From: Nemertoderma westbladi
Taxonomy: Eukaryota > Xenacoelomorpha > Nemertodermatida > Nemertodermatidae
Length of the DNA stretch: 62,534 nt
Direction of reading: 5' to 3'
NCBI GenBank assembly: GCA_032718475.1
Contig: JAUCBJ010004297.1
Span: 1-62,534, forward strand
Part shown: positions 23,681 to 33,652 of the stretch, piece after piece
Position numbering within the stretch: the stretch's first letter is position 1
Layout of the letters: the number at the start of each line of letters is the position of its first letter
Translations under genes and position numbers: made by a program
Notes under the pieces: model-generated
What the model saw: only the letters and a program-made list of their open reading frames with translations
What the model was told of the DNA's origin: nothing
The model's database searches: none

Positions 23681-24209
23681 AGCCTATACACAACTTATTA
23701 ACTATACACCAACATCTTTCACAATACATATTTGGTACATAAAAATTTAGATGAGTGACAGCCTCACTCCCAGGCAATCCTCCCAGGCGAGAAGAGCCCG
23801 GTTGGTAATTCAGGATGAAATTAGAAAGGCAAGCAGATTGTATATAAAGGGGAGTTTAGGAAGGTAAAGAGTGGGGGGGGGGGGGGGGGGGGTACACAAA
23901 AAATTAATTTTTTATGCATTTGATTGGAAATTTGTAAAAAATATTTAAAAAAAACAACAAATAATTAAGTGTTTATAATAGTAATATGGTGAATGCAGGC
24001 ACGGGAAATGCAAAAGGTCTCTAGAGTATCTAGAGTAATGTCTGTTTCAAAGCCTGTTAATTAGATGGTATTTAAACGCGGTAGAGAAGCCATTTCTTGA
24101 TTTATTCTACGAATTTTAATACGTATCGAGTTCCAAAGGAGAATATTAGTTACCCAATGTGGTTTGATCTGGTCTGGTAGTTGTATGCCATCTCTTGCAG
24201 CATTGAAAT
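23681..24209. other. non-coding stretch with poly(G)
   Basis: AT-rich with no gene; a 20-bp poly(G) run lies at 23873-23892. Confidence 0.5.
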
Positions 24210-24377
24210 CGTAAAATTACAGCCGAAAAAATGAGAACTTTGATCCCTATGCATGAACGAATTTCTGTCATAGGACCTGAAAAAACGAGTGGGATACTCT
24301 TCTTCCATGCCTTCACTGGGTGTGATATGGTATCAGGGTTTCGTGGCAAAGGAAAAATAAGGATCCTATGCGACTAA
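24210..24377 (+). pseudogene. fragment of a widespread invertebrate multicopy gene (HAFTGCD motif)
   Basis: The frame reads about 55 codons including IPMHERISVIGPEK and HAFTGCDMVSGFRGKGK, then stops at 24375-24377. The pattern PxHE...LGPEKS...HAxTGCDTxSxFxGKGK is familiar to me from large, poorly characterised, probably transposon-linked protein families in invertebrates. Upstream codons contain stops and the expected downstream W-containing segment is gone. Similarity ends where the GC-rich zinc-knuckle frame begins, so a later insertion or rearrangement joined the two. Confidence 0.55.
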
Positions 24378-25228
24378 CCCGTTGGTACGCCGAGCAGACC
24401 GAATGGATCCACCATCAGAAACGGTCGTCTGAGTTGAGACCGACGGGACACAAAGAAGGTTATCGGAGCGAGGACCTACTACGCAAAAGCCCAGCCTTCT
24501 GCGGGCTACCGGCCACCGCGAATATTCAAAAGAGCGACCGACGACTCGAGTATTACGTCGGCGTCCCGATTCCGATATTCCCCGGTCGAGAGATGCAGTT
24601 GGAGGTGTGCGGTAACTGCGGTTCGGAGCAGTGCCCACGCGGTAGAAGGAATCGGGTTACTGATTCGTGCCTCCAGCTCCTCAGGATACTTTATTGCCCA
24701 TACTGCGCGACATCGGGCCACGATGTTTCAGTCTGTCCGGTCCTCTATAACCTCTGCACTACGTGCGGTTTCCGTGGACATTCCGCGAGCCCCCGCTGCT
24801 ATATAAAATGTCATACTAAAGACGTTACCGCTATGGGGAATATGGTCATGTTCGAAACCTACGCAAACAGCCACGTAAAGACCAAGGTTCGGAGAAACGC
24901 TTGGAATATCGCGCAGGAGAGGGCCTGCGGGTATTTCTCCTTCCCGGAATGCCTCCACACGTCGGCCACGCTGCCTTTCCATTACGTGGATCTGTTGCTG
25001 AGCGCCGGATTATTCGGCCCATTCGAAGTCATTAGACGCTTATACTCGTATAAAGAGGAGTTCGGTGACGGAAAGTGGTTCCTAGAGGCGCGCAACACCG
25101 AGTTGGAAAGACGAACCAATATGATCCCGATGCCATCGAAAGGAAGAGCCGCCAGGAGACAAGCCGAAGCGTTGCTCACGATGGATGTTGACGCTCCCCT
25201 TCCAGCTCTAGCGATCGACGAGAGTTGA
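24368..25228 (+). CDS. zinc-knuckle protein, relative of the 34.9-36.2 kb coding block
   Basis: This is an intact 286-codon frame in a GC-rich island. Residues 110-123 form a perfect CCHC knuckle (C-x2-C-x4-H-x4-C) and 130-144 a second with one extra residue before the last Cys. Cysteines at 81, 84, 89 and 101 mark a degenerate third. The segment NIQKSDRRLEY, the CxxCxFRGHxxxxC knuckle, the FETYANSH...AWNIAQ region and the C-terminal SKGRAARRQAEA align in order with the minus-strand protein at 34926-36156 (NVQK, CSKCKFRGH, FEEWADVG, SKEVAARVQRQKA). Zinc knuckles of this type bind single-stranded nucleic acid; a Gag/ORF1-like role is an inference. The exonuclease-like part found upstream in the other copy is missing here. 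The first ATG overlaps the preceding HAFTGCD fragment, so the true N-terminus is uncertain. It is probably mobile-element derived. Confidence 0.6.
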   Translation: MRLTRWYAEQTEWIHHQKRSSELRPTGHKEGYRSEDLLRKSPAFCGLPATANIQKSDRRLEYYVGVPIPIFPGREMQLEVCGNCGSEQCPRGRRNRVTDSCLQLLRILYCPYCATSGHDVSVCPVLYNLCTTCGFRGHSASPRCYIKCHTKDVTAMGNMVMFETYANSHVKTKVRRNAWNIAQERACGYFSFPECLHTSATLPFHYVDLLLSAGLFGPFEVIRRLYSYKEEFGDGKWFLEARNTELERRTNMIPMPSKGRAARRQAEALLTMDVDAPLPALAIDES

Positions 25229-25689
25229 CGGGCGAAGAGGAGAAAGGCTTATCAGAGAAAGAAATAAGTGGATCGGGATATTCCAGGAACATTTATTGAA
25301 CATTTATTTTTATACATATATATATAAACTCTAGGCCAAATTAATCAAGACTATGCAATATTAAATTTGGGTTTTTTATATTGGGAATGACCTACGCAAA
25401 CTCAATCTACCGATAGACCTCACAAAGGTCATTGGGGGGGGGGACTGTTCGCGGTATTTCAACTTTTCATAACGCGAGTTGAATATTTTTTGTATTTATT
25501 TAGAATGATTATTCCGATATCACTACTGGGTGCGGGACCATGGGTTTTGGGCACATTCAATGAACTGGGGGCGATTTATGGGCGAACATTGGGGCAACTT
25601 ACAGGGTACGGGAATAATTTCATGTTTATAAGGGCCAGGGGTGGGAGGAAAAGTTAAGCAGTAGTCAGGTTAGCCTGAGTACTATTAGG
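25229..25689. other. non-coding stretch
   Basis: No open frame is seen. It contains a short poly(G) run (25434-25443) and a (TA)n-rich segment after the zinc-knuckle frame; a poly(A) signal was not recognised. Confidence 0.45.
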
Positions 25690-26800
25690 CCCTGGCCAAC
25701 TTCCTGCTGCCTGTAGAGGTGGATTTGGTAACGCGCCAGGCCTAAAGGACAAGGACTGCCTTTAGCGGTCCCTGGCCAACAGCAGTTATTACGAGCCTGA
25801 AAAGGACATCGGAAAGTCTGCTGCTTGTGCCAGGGATTCGCGACGGGAAACGACAGCCCCCTTAGCTAAGCCTTACTGGTTCTCGATGACCGATCCCTTC
25901 GGGGTTCGCGAGGGGTGGGAAGGACATGCGAAAGGGTCGGCCGACTAACAGAGGAAGGGTTTGACGAGGACTGCCCTTAGCGGTCTCTGGTCAACAGCAG
26001 TTATTACGAGCCTGAAAAGGACATCGGAAAGTCTGCTGCTTGTGCCAGGGATTCGCGACGGGAAACGACAGCCCCCTTAGCTAAGCCGTACTGGTTCTCG
26101 ATGACCGATCCCTTCGGGGTTCGCGAGGGGTGGGACGGACATGCGAAAGGGTCGGCCGACTAACAGAGGAAGGGTTTGACGAGGACTGCCCTTAGCGGTC
26201 TCTGGTCAACAGCAGTTATTACGAGCCTGAAAAGGACATTGGAAAGTCTGCTGCTTGTACCAGGGATTTGCGACGGGAACCGACGACAGACCCCTTAGCC
26301 AAGCCGTACTGGTTCTCGATGATCGTTCCCTTCGGGGTTTGTGAGGGGTGGGACGGACACGCGACGGGGTCGAAAGACAAAGGACTGGACTCTACTGGCC
26401 TACCGACTGTTCGGAGCAGTTTCTCGGCTGCCGAAGCGACTACGAGCCTGAATAAGGACTCGGAAAGCCTAGGTGGTTGGGTCTCTGCGATGAACCGACG
26501 GACCCTTAGCCAAGCCGTACTGGTTCTCGATGATCGATCCCTTCGGGGATCGGGAGGGGTGGGACGGATACGCGAACAGGTCCACCGACATGACAGACTC
26601 CTAGCCAAGCCGTACTGGTTCTCGATGATCGATCCCTTCGGGGTTCGGGAGGGGTGGGATGGATAAGCGACAGAGTCTACCGACTGGACCGACCCTTAGC
26701 CAAGCCGTGCTGGTTCTCGATGATCGATCCCTTCGGGGTTCGGGAGGGGTGGAACGGACACGCAACAGGGTCGACCGACACCGACACTACGGCACTAAGA
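25690..26800. repeat. hairpin-rich tandem repeat, 215-bp and 95-bp periods
   Basis: A core of CTTAGCCAAGCCGTACTGG, then TCTCGATGAYCGATCCC, TTCG and GGGTTCG recurs at about 25861, 26076, 26294, 26504, 26600 and 26695. The first units are 210-218 bp long and the last ones 95-96 bp, lacking the middle part with CAGCAGTTATTACGAGCC. Every core can fold as CGATCCC-UUCG-GGGUUCG, a stem closed by a UUCG tetraloop. The open frames that run through this array look like by-products; no protein family is recognisable. Confidence 0.8.
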
Positions 26801-27154
26801 CTAGGACCGAGGGAAAATCTGGGGAACATTAGGTAGGCTAAAATCTGAGCGAACAGTGGGTAATTAAATAATATACTGTAGGGATTTATATTGTCGTGTA
26901 TAATTATTGTGAATATTTGGTGTATATTGATTTGGGGAAGCCCAATTAATTCTCAATCAGGGTTCAACTGTAGGGAAGTTACATTAAAGAGTATATCCAA
27001 CCAATGCAGCTTTTCCTCAACCGCAACCTTGCATCTCAAAAATCATTCCTTCTCCACAATCAATATCCGGTGACTGGCCGGGACTCTGTGGTCTGTAAAG
27101 TCACGTCTCCAGCATCGGCGTTTTTCCCCCCTGGTGTTGGGATAGCGGCAACAG
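26801..27154. other. spacer before the 80-bp array
   Basis: An open frame (27004-27210, plus) runs through the end of this spacer into the first repeat unit. It reads ...FFPPGVGIAATG followed by TIIPVVQAFG. It could be the exon that feeds the micro-exon-like array, but nothing else supports it as a gene. Confidence 0.3.
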
Positions 27155-27743
27155 GTACTACTATAATACCAGTAGTCCAGGCCTTCGGTAAGTATCCTAT
27201 TAGTATCTAGTATTAGTATTAGTAGTATCTTACCTACAACCCTGCCACTTGTACAGGTACTATAATACCAGTAGTCCAGGCCTTCGGTAAGTATCCAATT
27301 AGAACGATCTTACCTACAACCCTGCCACTTGTACAGGTACTATAATACCAGTATACTGAGTCCAGGCCTTCGGTGAGTATCCAATTAGAAGGATCTTACC
27401 TACAACTCTGCCACTTGTACAGGTACTATAATACCAGTAGACCAGGCCTTCGGTAAGTATCCAATTAGAAGGATCTTACCTACAACCCTGCCACTTGTAC
27501 AGTTACTATAATACCAGTAGTCCAGGCCTTCGGTAAGTATCCAATTAGAAGGATCTTACCTACAACTCTGCCACTTGTACAGGTACTATAATACCAGTAG
27601 TCCAGGCCTTCGGTAAGTATCCAATTAGAAGGATCTTACCTACTACTCTGCCACTTGTACAGGTACTATAATACCAGTAGACCAGGCCTTCGGTAAGTAT
27701 CTAATTAGAAGGATCTTACCTACTACTCTGCCACTTGTACAGG
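27155..27743 (+). repeat. 80-bp tandem array, left part (7 units), micro-exon-like
   Basis: Each unit is a 30-nt segment (GTACTATAATACCAGTAG then TCCAGGCCTTCG) followed by GTAAGTATCC...CTGCCACTTGTACAG of about 50 nt. Each unit therefore has a strong splice-donor-like GTAAGT and an acceptor-like pyrimidine-rich CAG. In the first three units the exon-like segment is 33, 30 and 36 nt (27155-27187, 27257-27286, 27337-27372), all multiples of three. The first intron-like segment is 69 nt and the rest about 50. A retrotransposon splits the array at 27744. Confidence 0.85.
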
Positions 27744-29887
27744 TTTTTTTTTTTTTTTTTTTTTTTTTTGGCTGCTTAGTGCTTTTTTTATTTTTATTGA
27801 CAAACTTGACAAATATATAAAAAGACACATAAAAGTTATAAAAAATAAGAAAAACCTCACCCACCACCAGGCTACTGTACAATGTTGCTTGGCTTAGCGG
27901 GAATTTCAAAATTAGTTTATTCTGGTATCAGCATTTGCCAATCGGATGGAGGCTTGGGCGATGTCCTGATATGTGCCTGCTGGGCGTTTACGGGCAGACC
28001 TAGAGCCGCGGACGCACATGAGCGAGGCCCTCAGCAAGGCGAAACTGAGTTGCCGTCGCACCCAGTTCACACATTCGCTATATGGCGTCTCGCGACGTTC
28101 CGCCAACTTGGAAGCGAGATGCTTCACAAACAGCGTTGTAGTGGGCGAGATACCCCCCAACGCTGAAAATATGAGGGGTGTAAACGTCGCGAGTTCGACC
28201 TCCCTGATCCGTTCCTGATATTTGTTCCGTTTCCGGTTCTCGTGGAACTGATGGGCGGCGTTGAGTTCCATAGCTGCGTTCGTTGGGGCGAGGGGATTGA
28301 AAACTGAGACGTCAATAAACGTCTTCTGGAATCGACTCCCCCAGAAACCGGAAACTGAGACATCCAGCCGGGCTTGTTGGTCAATGGAGGTGGACGCGCG
28401 GTTAAACTGCTCGCCGGTAATTGGCTGCAGGTGCGGCTCGATGGTGACGTTGTGGGCAACTTCCGTTAGGGTGGAGGCGACGAAATCCCGCAGTTCGTTG
28501 TGCCGAATCGACGGATAACCGCCGGTGGGACAGGACAAGACATGGTTGGTTGAAAATCTTGTCCCACAGGCACAACGGGCGGGAAGCGAATCGGGTTGCC
28601 ACCCATAACGTAGACACAAGGCATCACGAAACTCCTCCTTACTGAGATGGGTGTCGAGGAGGGTTATTGGACGCGCGTTTAGCCAGGCCGAGGCCCCGGG
28701 TTCAGCAACCAACTCCCTCAACTTCTGTTGATGTACAGGTAAATGGCTGCTGGCTGTTTCTACTTTAATTTTGAGTTGTTCCACGGCGCTGGCCTTTATT
28801 CTGGTTGCGATCTGTCGCTGCGACTCCTTTATGGCTTCCGGTGTTTCGAGGTTGGTGTACGGTTCACAAATCCACCTAGAATTATTGTGTTCACGTTCTA
28901 GGTCTGTAGGTGTTGGGATGGCCAATCCTCCATGGCGCACCGGTAGCGAGAACAGTTCGCGTTCCGAGGACGATATACTGGGGCGGTTTGTAAATCCCTG
29001 TAGGAACTGAACGACGGATTCCTCGAGTTTAACGAAGAACTCCATTGCTCCAGGGACAACTCGCGCAACAAACCTCCATCGTGCGACCAATCCGACGGCC
29101 AGTCCCACATATGCGCAGTGTGGGTCGATTGTTGCCACCTCGCTGAGTCGCTGTATCTGGGCGACAAACTCATCGACTTTCGACCGGACAAAGTCCTCCC
29201 GGAACTCATCTGTCCCGATTACCCCACCGAGCAGTTTATTTCCATGGATCCCGATGGTAAAACAATCCTCCGGGAACATCCGTCGAGCCTCCTCCAACCT
29301 TTCCGGCTTCACCAACAGATGGCACTTCGTCGGATTATATCCGTATAATGGACCCCGCCGTGCCAGACACTCCCAAAACTTCCTGAGTTCCACCAGTGTA
29401 CCCGCTGCGTTTGCGTCGTCGGCATACCATTTCTGCAGTGCTCCGGATGCATCGTCCAACTCACCGATTAACGGGAGCATACCCATAGCGTACATGGGCA
29501 TAGCGATGGGGTCCCCCTGGGTCGATCCTTCCGCCGATAGGATATACTCTCCACCGATATAAAGCTTTGTCGGCAGAGAGTAACAGTTCGACACGATAGT
29601 GTGGAAGGATGGACAGACACGGCGGATGTTGTGGATAGCAGCTGCTCGGTTCAACGAGTTGAACGCGTTATTTGCATCCACCTGGAGCACAGCCTCACAG
29701 TCATCAGTACTGAACACGTCGTTGAGGCTGTGTATGGCGTGCTCAATTCCCGCCTTCTGGTTGCAGCAGAGCTGGGTGGTACCGGCGACAGTCTGGAGAT
29801 CATCAGAGACACACTGGACTATCGATTTTCCGATGACCCTCCGTAACACCTCGCCAATCCCGATTGGGCGGACCCGATTGGGCGGAT
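27744..29887 (-). mobile_element. 5'-truncated poly(A)-tailed non-LTR retrotransposon
   Basis: Read on minus, the element starts at about 29887 in the middle of the reverse-transcriptase domain and ends with a poly(A) tail (poly(T) on plus, about 27744-27769). TTGTACAGG occurs immediately on both sides, on plus before the T-run and after the 5' end. It is also the sequence expected at that place in an uninterrupted 80-bp repeat, so this is a 9-bp target-site duplication. The 5' end shows a 14-bp tandem repeat CCCGATTGGGCGGA, a common scar of 5'-junction repair. The insertion is younger than the array. Confidence 0.9.
27912..29849 (-). CDS. reverse transcriptase with C-terminal zinc finger and endonuclease-like domain (N-truncated)
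   Basis: This is a 645-codon open frame. RT motif A is QVDANNAFN (Asp at 58), motif B is STQGDP at 109-114 and motif C is YADD at 142-145; all catalytic aspartates are present. The frame extends upstream through RPIGIGEVLRR (an RT N-terminal motif) to the element edge, so the fingers and any N-terminal region are lost. The C-terminal third has CxC-x9-H-x4-C followed by GG and RHNELRD, then RLDVSVSGFW and FIDVSVFNP. That arrangement recalls the zinc finger plus restriction-like endonuclease of R2/R4/NeSL-type elements. The exact clade is not assigned. The frame has no internal stop, so it is young, but it cannot be autonomous. Confidence 0.8.
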   Translation of the reverse strand: MLRRVIGKSIVQCVSDDLQTVAGTTQLCCNQKAGIEHAIHSLNDVFSTDDCEAVLQVDANNAFNSLNRAAAIHNIRRVCPSFHTIVSNCYSLPTKLYIGGEYILSAEGSTQGDPIAMPMYAMGMLPLIGELDDASGALQKWYADDANAAGTLVELRKFWECLARRGPLYGYNPTKCHLLVKPERLEEARRMFPEDCFTIGIHGNKLLGGVIGTDEFREDFVRSKVDEFVAQIQRLSEVATIDPHCAYVGLAVGLVARWRFVARVVPGAMEFFVKLEESVVQFLQGFTNRPSISSSERELFSLPVRHGGLAIPTPTDLEREHNNSRWICEPYTNLETPEAIKESQRQIATRIKASAVEQLKIKVETASSHLPVHQQKLRELVAEPGASAWLNARPITLLDTHLSKEEFRDALCLRYGWQPDSLPARCACGTRFSTNHVLSCPTGGYPSIRHNELRDFVASTLTEVAHNVTIEPHLQPITGEQFNRASTSIDQQARLDVSVSGFWGSRFQKTFIDVSVFNPLAPTNAAMELNAAHQFHENRKRNKYQERIREVELATFTPLIFSALGGISPTTTLFVKHLASKLAERRETPYSECVNWVRRQLSFALLRASLMCVRGSRSARKRPAGTYQDIAQASIRLANADTRIN

Positions 29888-30895
29888 TGTACAGGTACTA
29901 TAATACCAGTAGACCAGGCCTTCGGTAAGTATCCAATTAGTAGGATCTTACCTACTACTCTGCCACTTGTACAGGTACTATAATACCAGTAGACCAGGCC
30001 TTCGGTAAGTATCCCATTAGAAGGATCTTACCTACAACCCTGCCACTTGTACAGGTACTATAATACCAGTAGTCCATGCCTTCGGTAAGTATCCAATTAG
30101 AAGGATCTTACCTACTACTCTGCCACTTGTACAGGTACTATAATACCAGTAGTCCAGGCCTTCGGTAAGTATCTAATTAGAAGGATCTTACCTACTACTC
30201 TGCCACTTGTACAGGTACTATAATACCAGTAGTCCAGGCCTTCGGTAAGTATCCCATTAGAAGGATCTTACCTACAACCCTGCCACTTGTACAGGTACTA
30301 TAATACCAGTAGTCCAGGCCTTCGGTAAGTATCCAATTAGAAGGATCTTAACTACTATTCTGCCACTTGTACAGGTACTATAATACCAGTAGACCAGGCC
30401 TTCGGTAAGTATCCAATTAGAAGGATCTTACCTACTACTCTGCCACTTGTACAGGTACTATAATACCAGTAGACCAGGCCTTCGGTAAGTATCTAATTAG
30501 AAGGATCTTACCTACTACTCTGCCACTTTTACAGGTACTATAATACCAGTAGTCCAGGCCTTCAGTAAGTATCAAATTAGAAGGATCTTACCTACTAGTC
30601 TGCCACTTGTACAGGTACTATAATACCAGTAGACCAGGCCTTCGGTAAGTATCCAATTAGAAGGATCTTACCTACAACCCTGCCTCTTGTACAGGTACTA
30701 TAATACCAGTAGTCCAGGCCTTCGGTAAGCATCCAATTAGAAGGATCTTACCTACTACCCTGCCACTTGTACAGGTACTATAATACCAGTAGTCCAGGCC
30801 TTCGGTAAGTATCCTATTAGAAGGATCTTACCTACTACCCTGCCACTTGTACAGTTACTATAATACCAGTAGTCCAGGCCTTCGGTAAGCATCCA
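29888..30895 (+). repeat. 80-bp tandem array, right part (13 units), micro-exon-like
   Basis: This continues the array at 27155-27743 with a period of exactly 80 bp. The donor-like GTAAG(T/C)AT begins at 29925, 30005, 30085 and so on to 30885. The GT and AG of the would-be intron are preserved in every unit; variants are single substitutions such as GTAAGC or TTCAGTAAGT. The array stops at about 30895 after a last donor-like site. Confidence 0.85.
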
Positions 30896-32202
30896 TTAAA
30901 TGTCCTGCATTTAAAATTGAAGTTATACGGCGTTAATACATGAGGCCCTTATTTTAAAGAATCTCATATTATCGTATCATACTTTCCCCTTAAGGATTTT
31001 AAGCCTTGAGACTTTCCCCTTTTTGAGATTTTGAATAGCCTAATGTACCTCCTCTTCTTCAAATGGTTCAAATAAAAAGTTTTTAAAGTTATTCCTAGAT
31101 TAATTTATCGAGATATTTGTACTTACTGTAGCCAAGTTACAACAGTACCAAGAAAATCATCTTTACCACTGTTTAATTCCCTGTAATGTTTCTCGAAAGT
31201 ATATTAATATCAGTATTACCAGTGTCACTTTCGTTGCCGCTACATTTCTGTTTCCAAATTTTTTACTGTCTCTCTGGCTGAGACTTGCTATAATTTTTGA
31301 CTGACTTAATTTCTAGTCATGTCTCGAATTCCGTAAGACTTTCTATATTTAATACGGGCCTCGTTTACAAGATGCTGTGATGCTGTTGTTATTGCAACGG
31401 CATTTATTTACTTTATTATTTAAATCCCTAGGTAGGCCTACACCGCATTATATAATTCACTAAATTCCGAATTACCTTCCGTCACCTTTTCTATTAACCC
31501 TATTGACCTACTGTCTGCGTGACTTTTCCTAAAATTTAATGGGCTATCCAACAGCCAAAACGCCATATACATGGATATGCTAGTTTTCGTGCTGTGGTCC
31601 CTCTCTGCCCCCCATCATCAGTTTTTTCGTACTAAAATTTTCAAAATTTTTTTGGCTCACTAACTAACATCAATTTATTTGCAGTATATAACGGTTTTTA
31701 GGAAGCTGATCACGAATCGAATATGACACTGAAATATATCGTATATTGAAGATTAGGGCATTTTTGTAACCAAATCAACCTGATTGTTAGGTATTATGGG
31801 TTAACTGGTACGCTGATAACGAATATGACACCAAAAAATATCGTATTATCCATCCAAATTTTATATTTGCCGTTTAAAGTTTATGGAACTTGCGTTTTTC
31901 GTCCCACCGGGCACCAAAAATGGATTTGCATTACCGGAAATATTTATAACTAGTTTCATCGTGATCAGCGACTTCGAAAACCCTTATACCATCAAAATGG
32001 TAATTTATAAGCCAAAGTTATAAAATATTTCTAAATTGACCACCCCCCCCCCCCCCCCCCCCTGGACCAATTGCGTTGTAAAATAGTCCGGGCCAGATAG
32101 GGATAACTATTCTGCTATACGGTTGCTTTAAAGTATATCGTATCATAATTCTATATGGAAAATAAATAAAGAATACGATATTGTATATCTGGGTGAAAAG
32201 TC
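30896..32202. other. non-coding stretch
   Basis: AT-rich with no gene recognised. A 20-bp poly(C) tract sits at 32043-32062, just before the satellite. Confidence 0.5.
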
Positions 32203-33652
32203 GGATTGGGCTGAGGCTGGTGGAAGGGTGGAGCTGGAGCCACAGCGGGTGTTATAGGGAGGAGCAGTTGGATTGGGCTGAGGTTGGTGGTAGGGTGGAG
32301 CAGGAGCCACAGCGGGTGGTATAGGCAGGAGCAGTTGGATTGGGCTGAGGCTGGTGGAAGGGTGGAGCTGGTGCCACAGGGGGTGGTATAAGGAGGGGCA
32401 GTTGGATTCGGCTGAGGCTGGTGGAAGGGTGGAGCTGGAGTCACAGCGTGTGGTATAGGGAGGAGCAGTTGGATTGGGCTGAGGCGGGTGGAAGGGTGGA
32501 GCTGGAGCCACAGCGGGTGTTATAGGGAGGAACAGTTGGATTGGGCTGAGGCTGGTGGAAGGGTGGAGCTGGAGCCACAGCGGGTGTTATAGGGAGGAGC
32601 AGTTCGATTGGACTGAAGCTGGAGCCACAGCGGCTGTTATAGAGAGGAGCAGTTGGATTGGGTTGAGGCTGGTGGAAGGGCGGAGCTAGAGCCACAGCGT
32701 GTGGTATAGGGAGGAGCGGTTGGATTGGGCTGAGGCTGGTGGAAGGGTGGAGCTGGTGCCACAGCGGGTGGTATAGGGAGGGGCAGTTGGATTGGGCTGA
32801 GGCTGGTGGAAGGATGGAGCTGGAGCCACATCGGGTGGTATAGGGAGGAGCAGTTGGATTGGGCTGAGGCTGGTGGAAGGGTGGAGCTGGAGTCGCAGCG
32901 GGTGGTATAGGGAGGAGCAGTTGGATTGGGCTGAGGCTGGTGGAAGGGTGGCGCTGGAGTCACAGCGGGTGGTATAATAAGGAGGAGCAGTTGGATTGGG
33001 CTGAGGCTGGTGGAAGGGTGGAGCTGGTGCCACAGCGGGTGGTATAGGGAGGGGCAGTTGGATTGGGCTGAGGCTGGTGGAAGGGTGGAGCTGGAGTCGC
33101 AGCGGGTGGTATAGGGAGGAACAGTTGGATTGGGCTGAGGCTGGTGGAAGGGTGGAGCTGGTGTCACAGCGGGTGGTATAGGGAGGGGCAGTTGGATTGG
33201 GCTGAGGCTGGTGGAAGGGTGGAGCTGGAGTCACAGCGGGTGCTATAGGGAGGAGCAGTTGGATTGTGCTGAGGCTGGTGGAAGGGTGGAGCTGGTGACA
33301 CAGCGGGTGGTATAGGGAGGGGCAGTTGGATTGGGCTGAGGCTGGTGGAAGGGTGGAGCTGGAGCCACAGCGGGTGGTATAGGGAGAATCAGTTGGATAG
33401 AGCTGAGGCTGGTGGAAGGGTGGAGCTGGAGCCACAGCGGGTGGTATAGGGAGGAGCAGTTGGATAGGGCTGAGGCTGGTGGAAGGGCGGAGCTAGAGCC
33501 ACAGCGTGTGGTATAGGGAGGAGCAGTTGGATTGGGCTGAGGCTGGTGGAAGGGTGGAGTGGAGCCACAGCGGGTGGTATAGGGAGGAGCAGTTGGATTG
33601 GGCTGAGGCTGGTGGAAGGGCGGAGCTAGAGCCACAGCGTGTGGTATAGGGA
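32203..33652. repeat. 67-bp satellite, block A
   Basis: The consensus unit begins GGTGGTATAGGGAGGAGCAG, continues TTGGATTGGGCTGAGGCTGG and TGGAAGGGTGGAGCTGG, and ends AGCCACAGCG, 67 bp in all. Units are head to tail in the same orientation as blocks B and C. The plus strand is G-rich and purine-rich. The minus strand has no stop codon in any frame of the unit. Confidence 0.95.

Noticed and set aside
25861-26740. Hammerhead-type self-cleaving ribozyme in the CTCGATGA...hairpin repeat
   Set aside because: The core needs CUGAUGA and a GAAA after stem II; here it reads CTCGATGA and no GAAA follows the hairpin.
26219-26836. Overlapping open frames on both strands of 129-132 codons in the hairpin repeat
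   Set aside because: They follow the repeat units, have no family resemblance and change frame when unit length changes.
32203-33652. Regularly spaced repeats that could suggest a CRISPR array
   Set aside because: Units are head-to-tail without unique spacers, no cas genes exist and the context is eukaryotic; it is a satellite.
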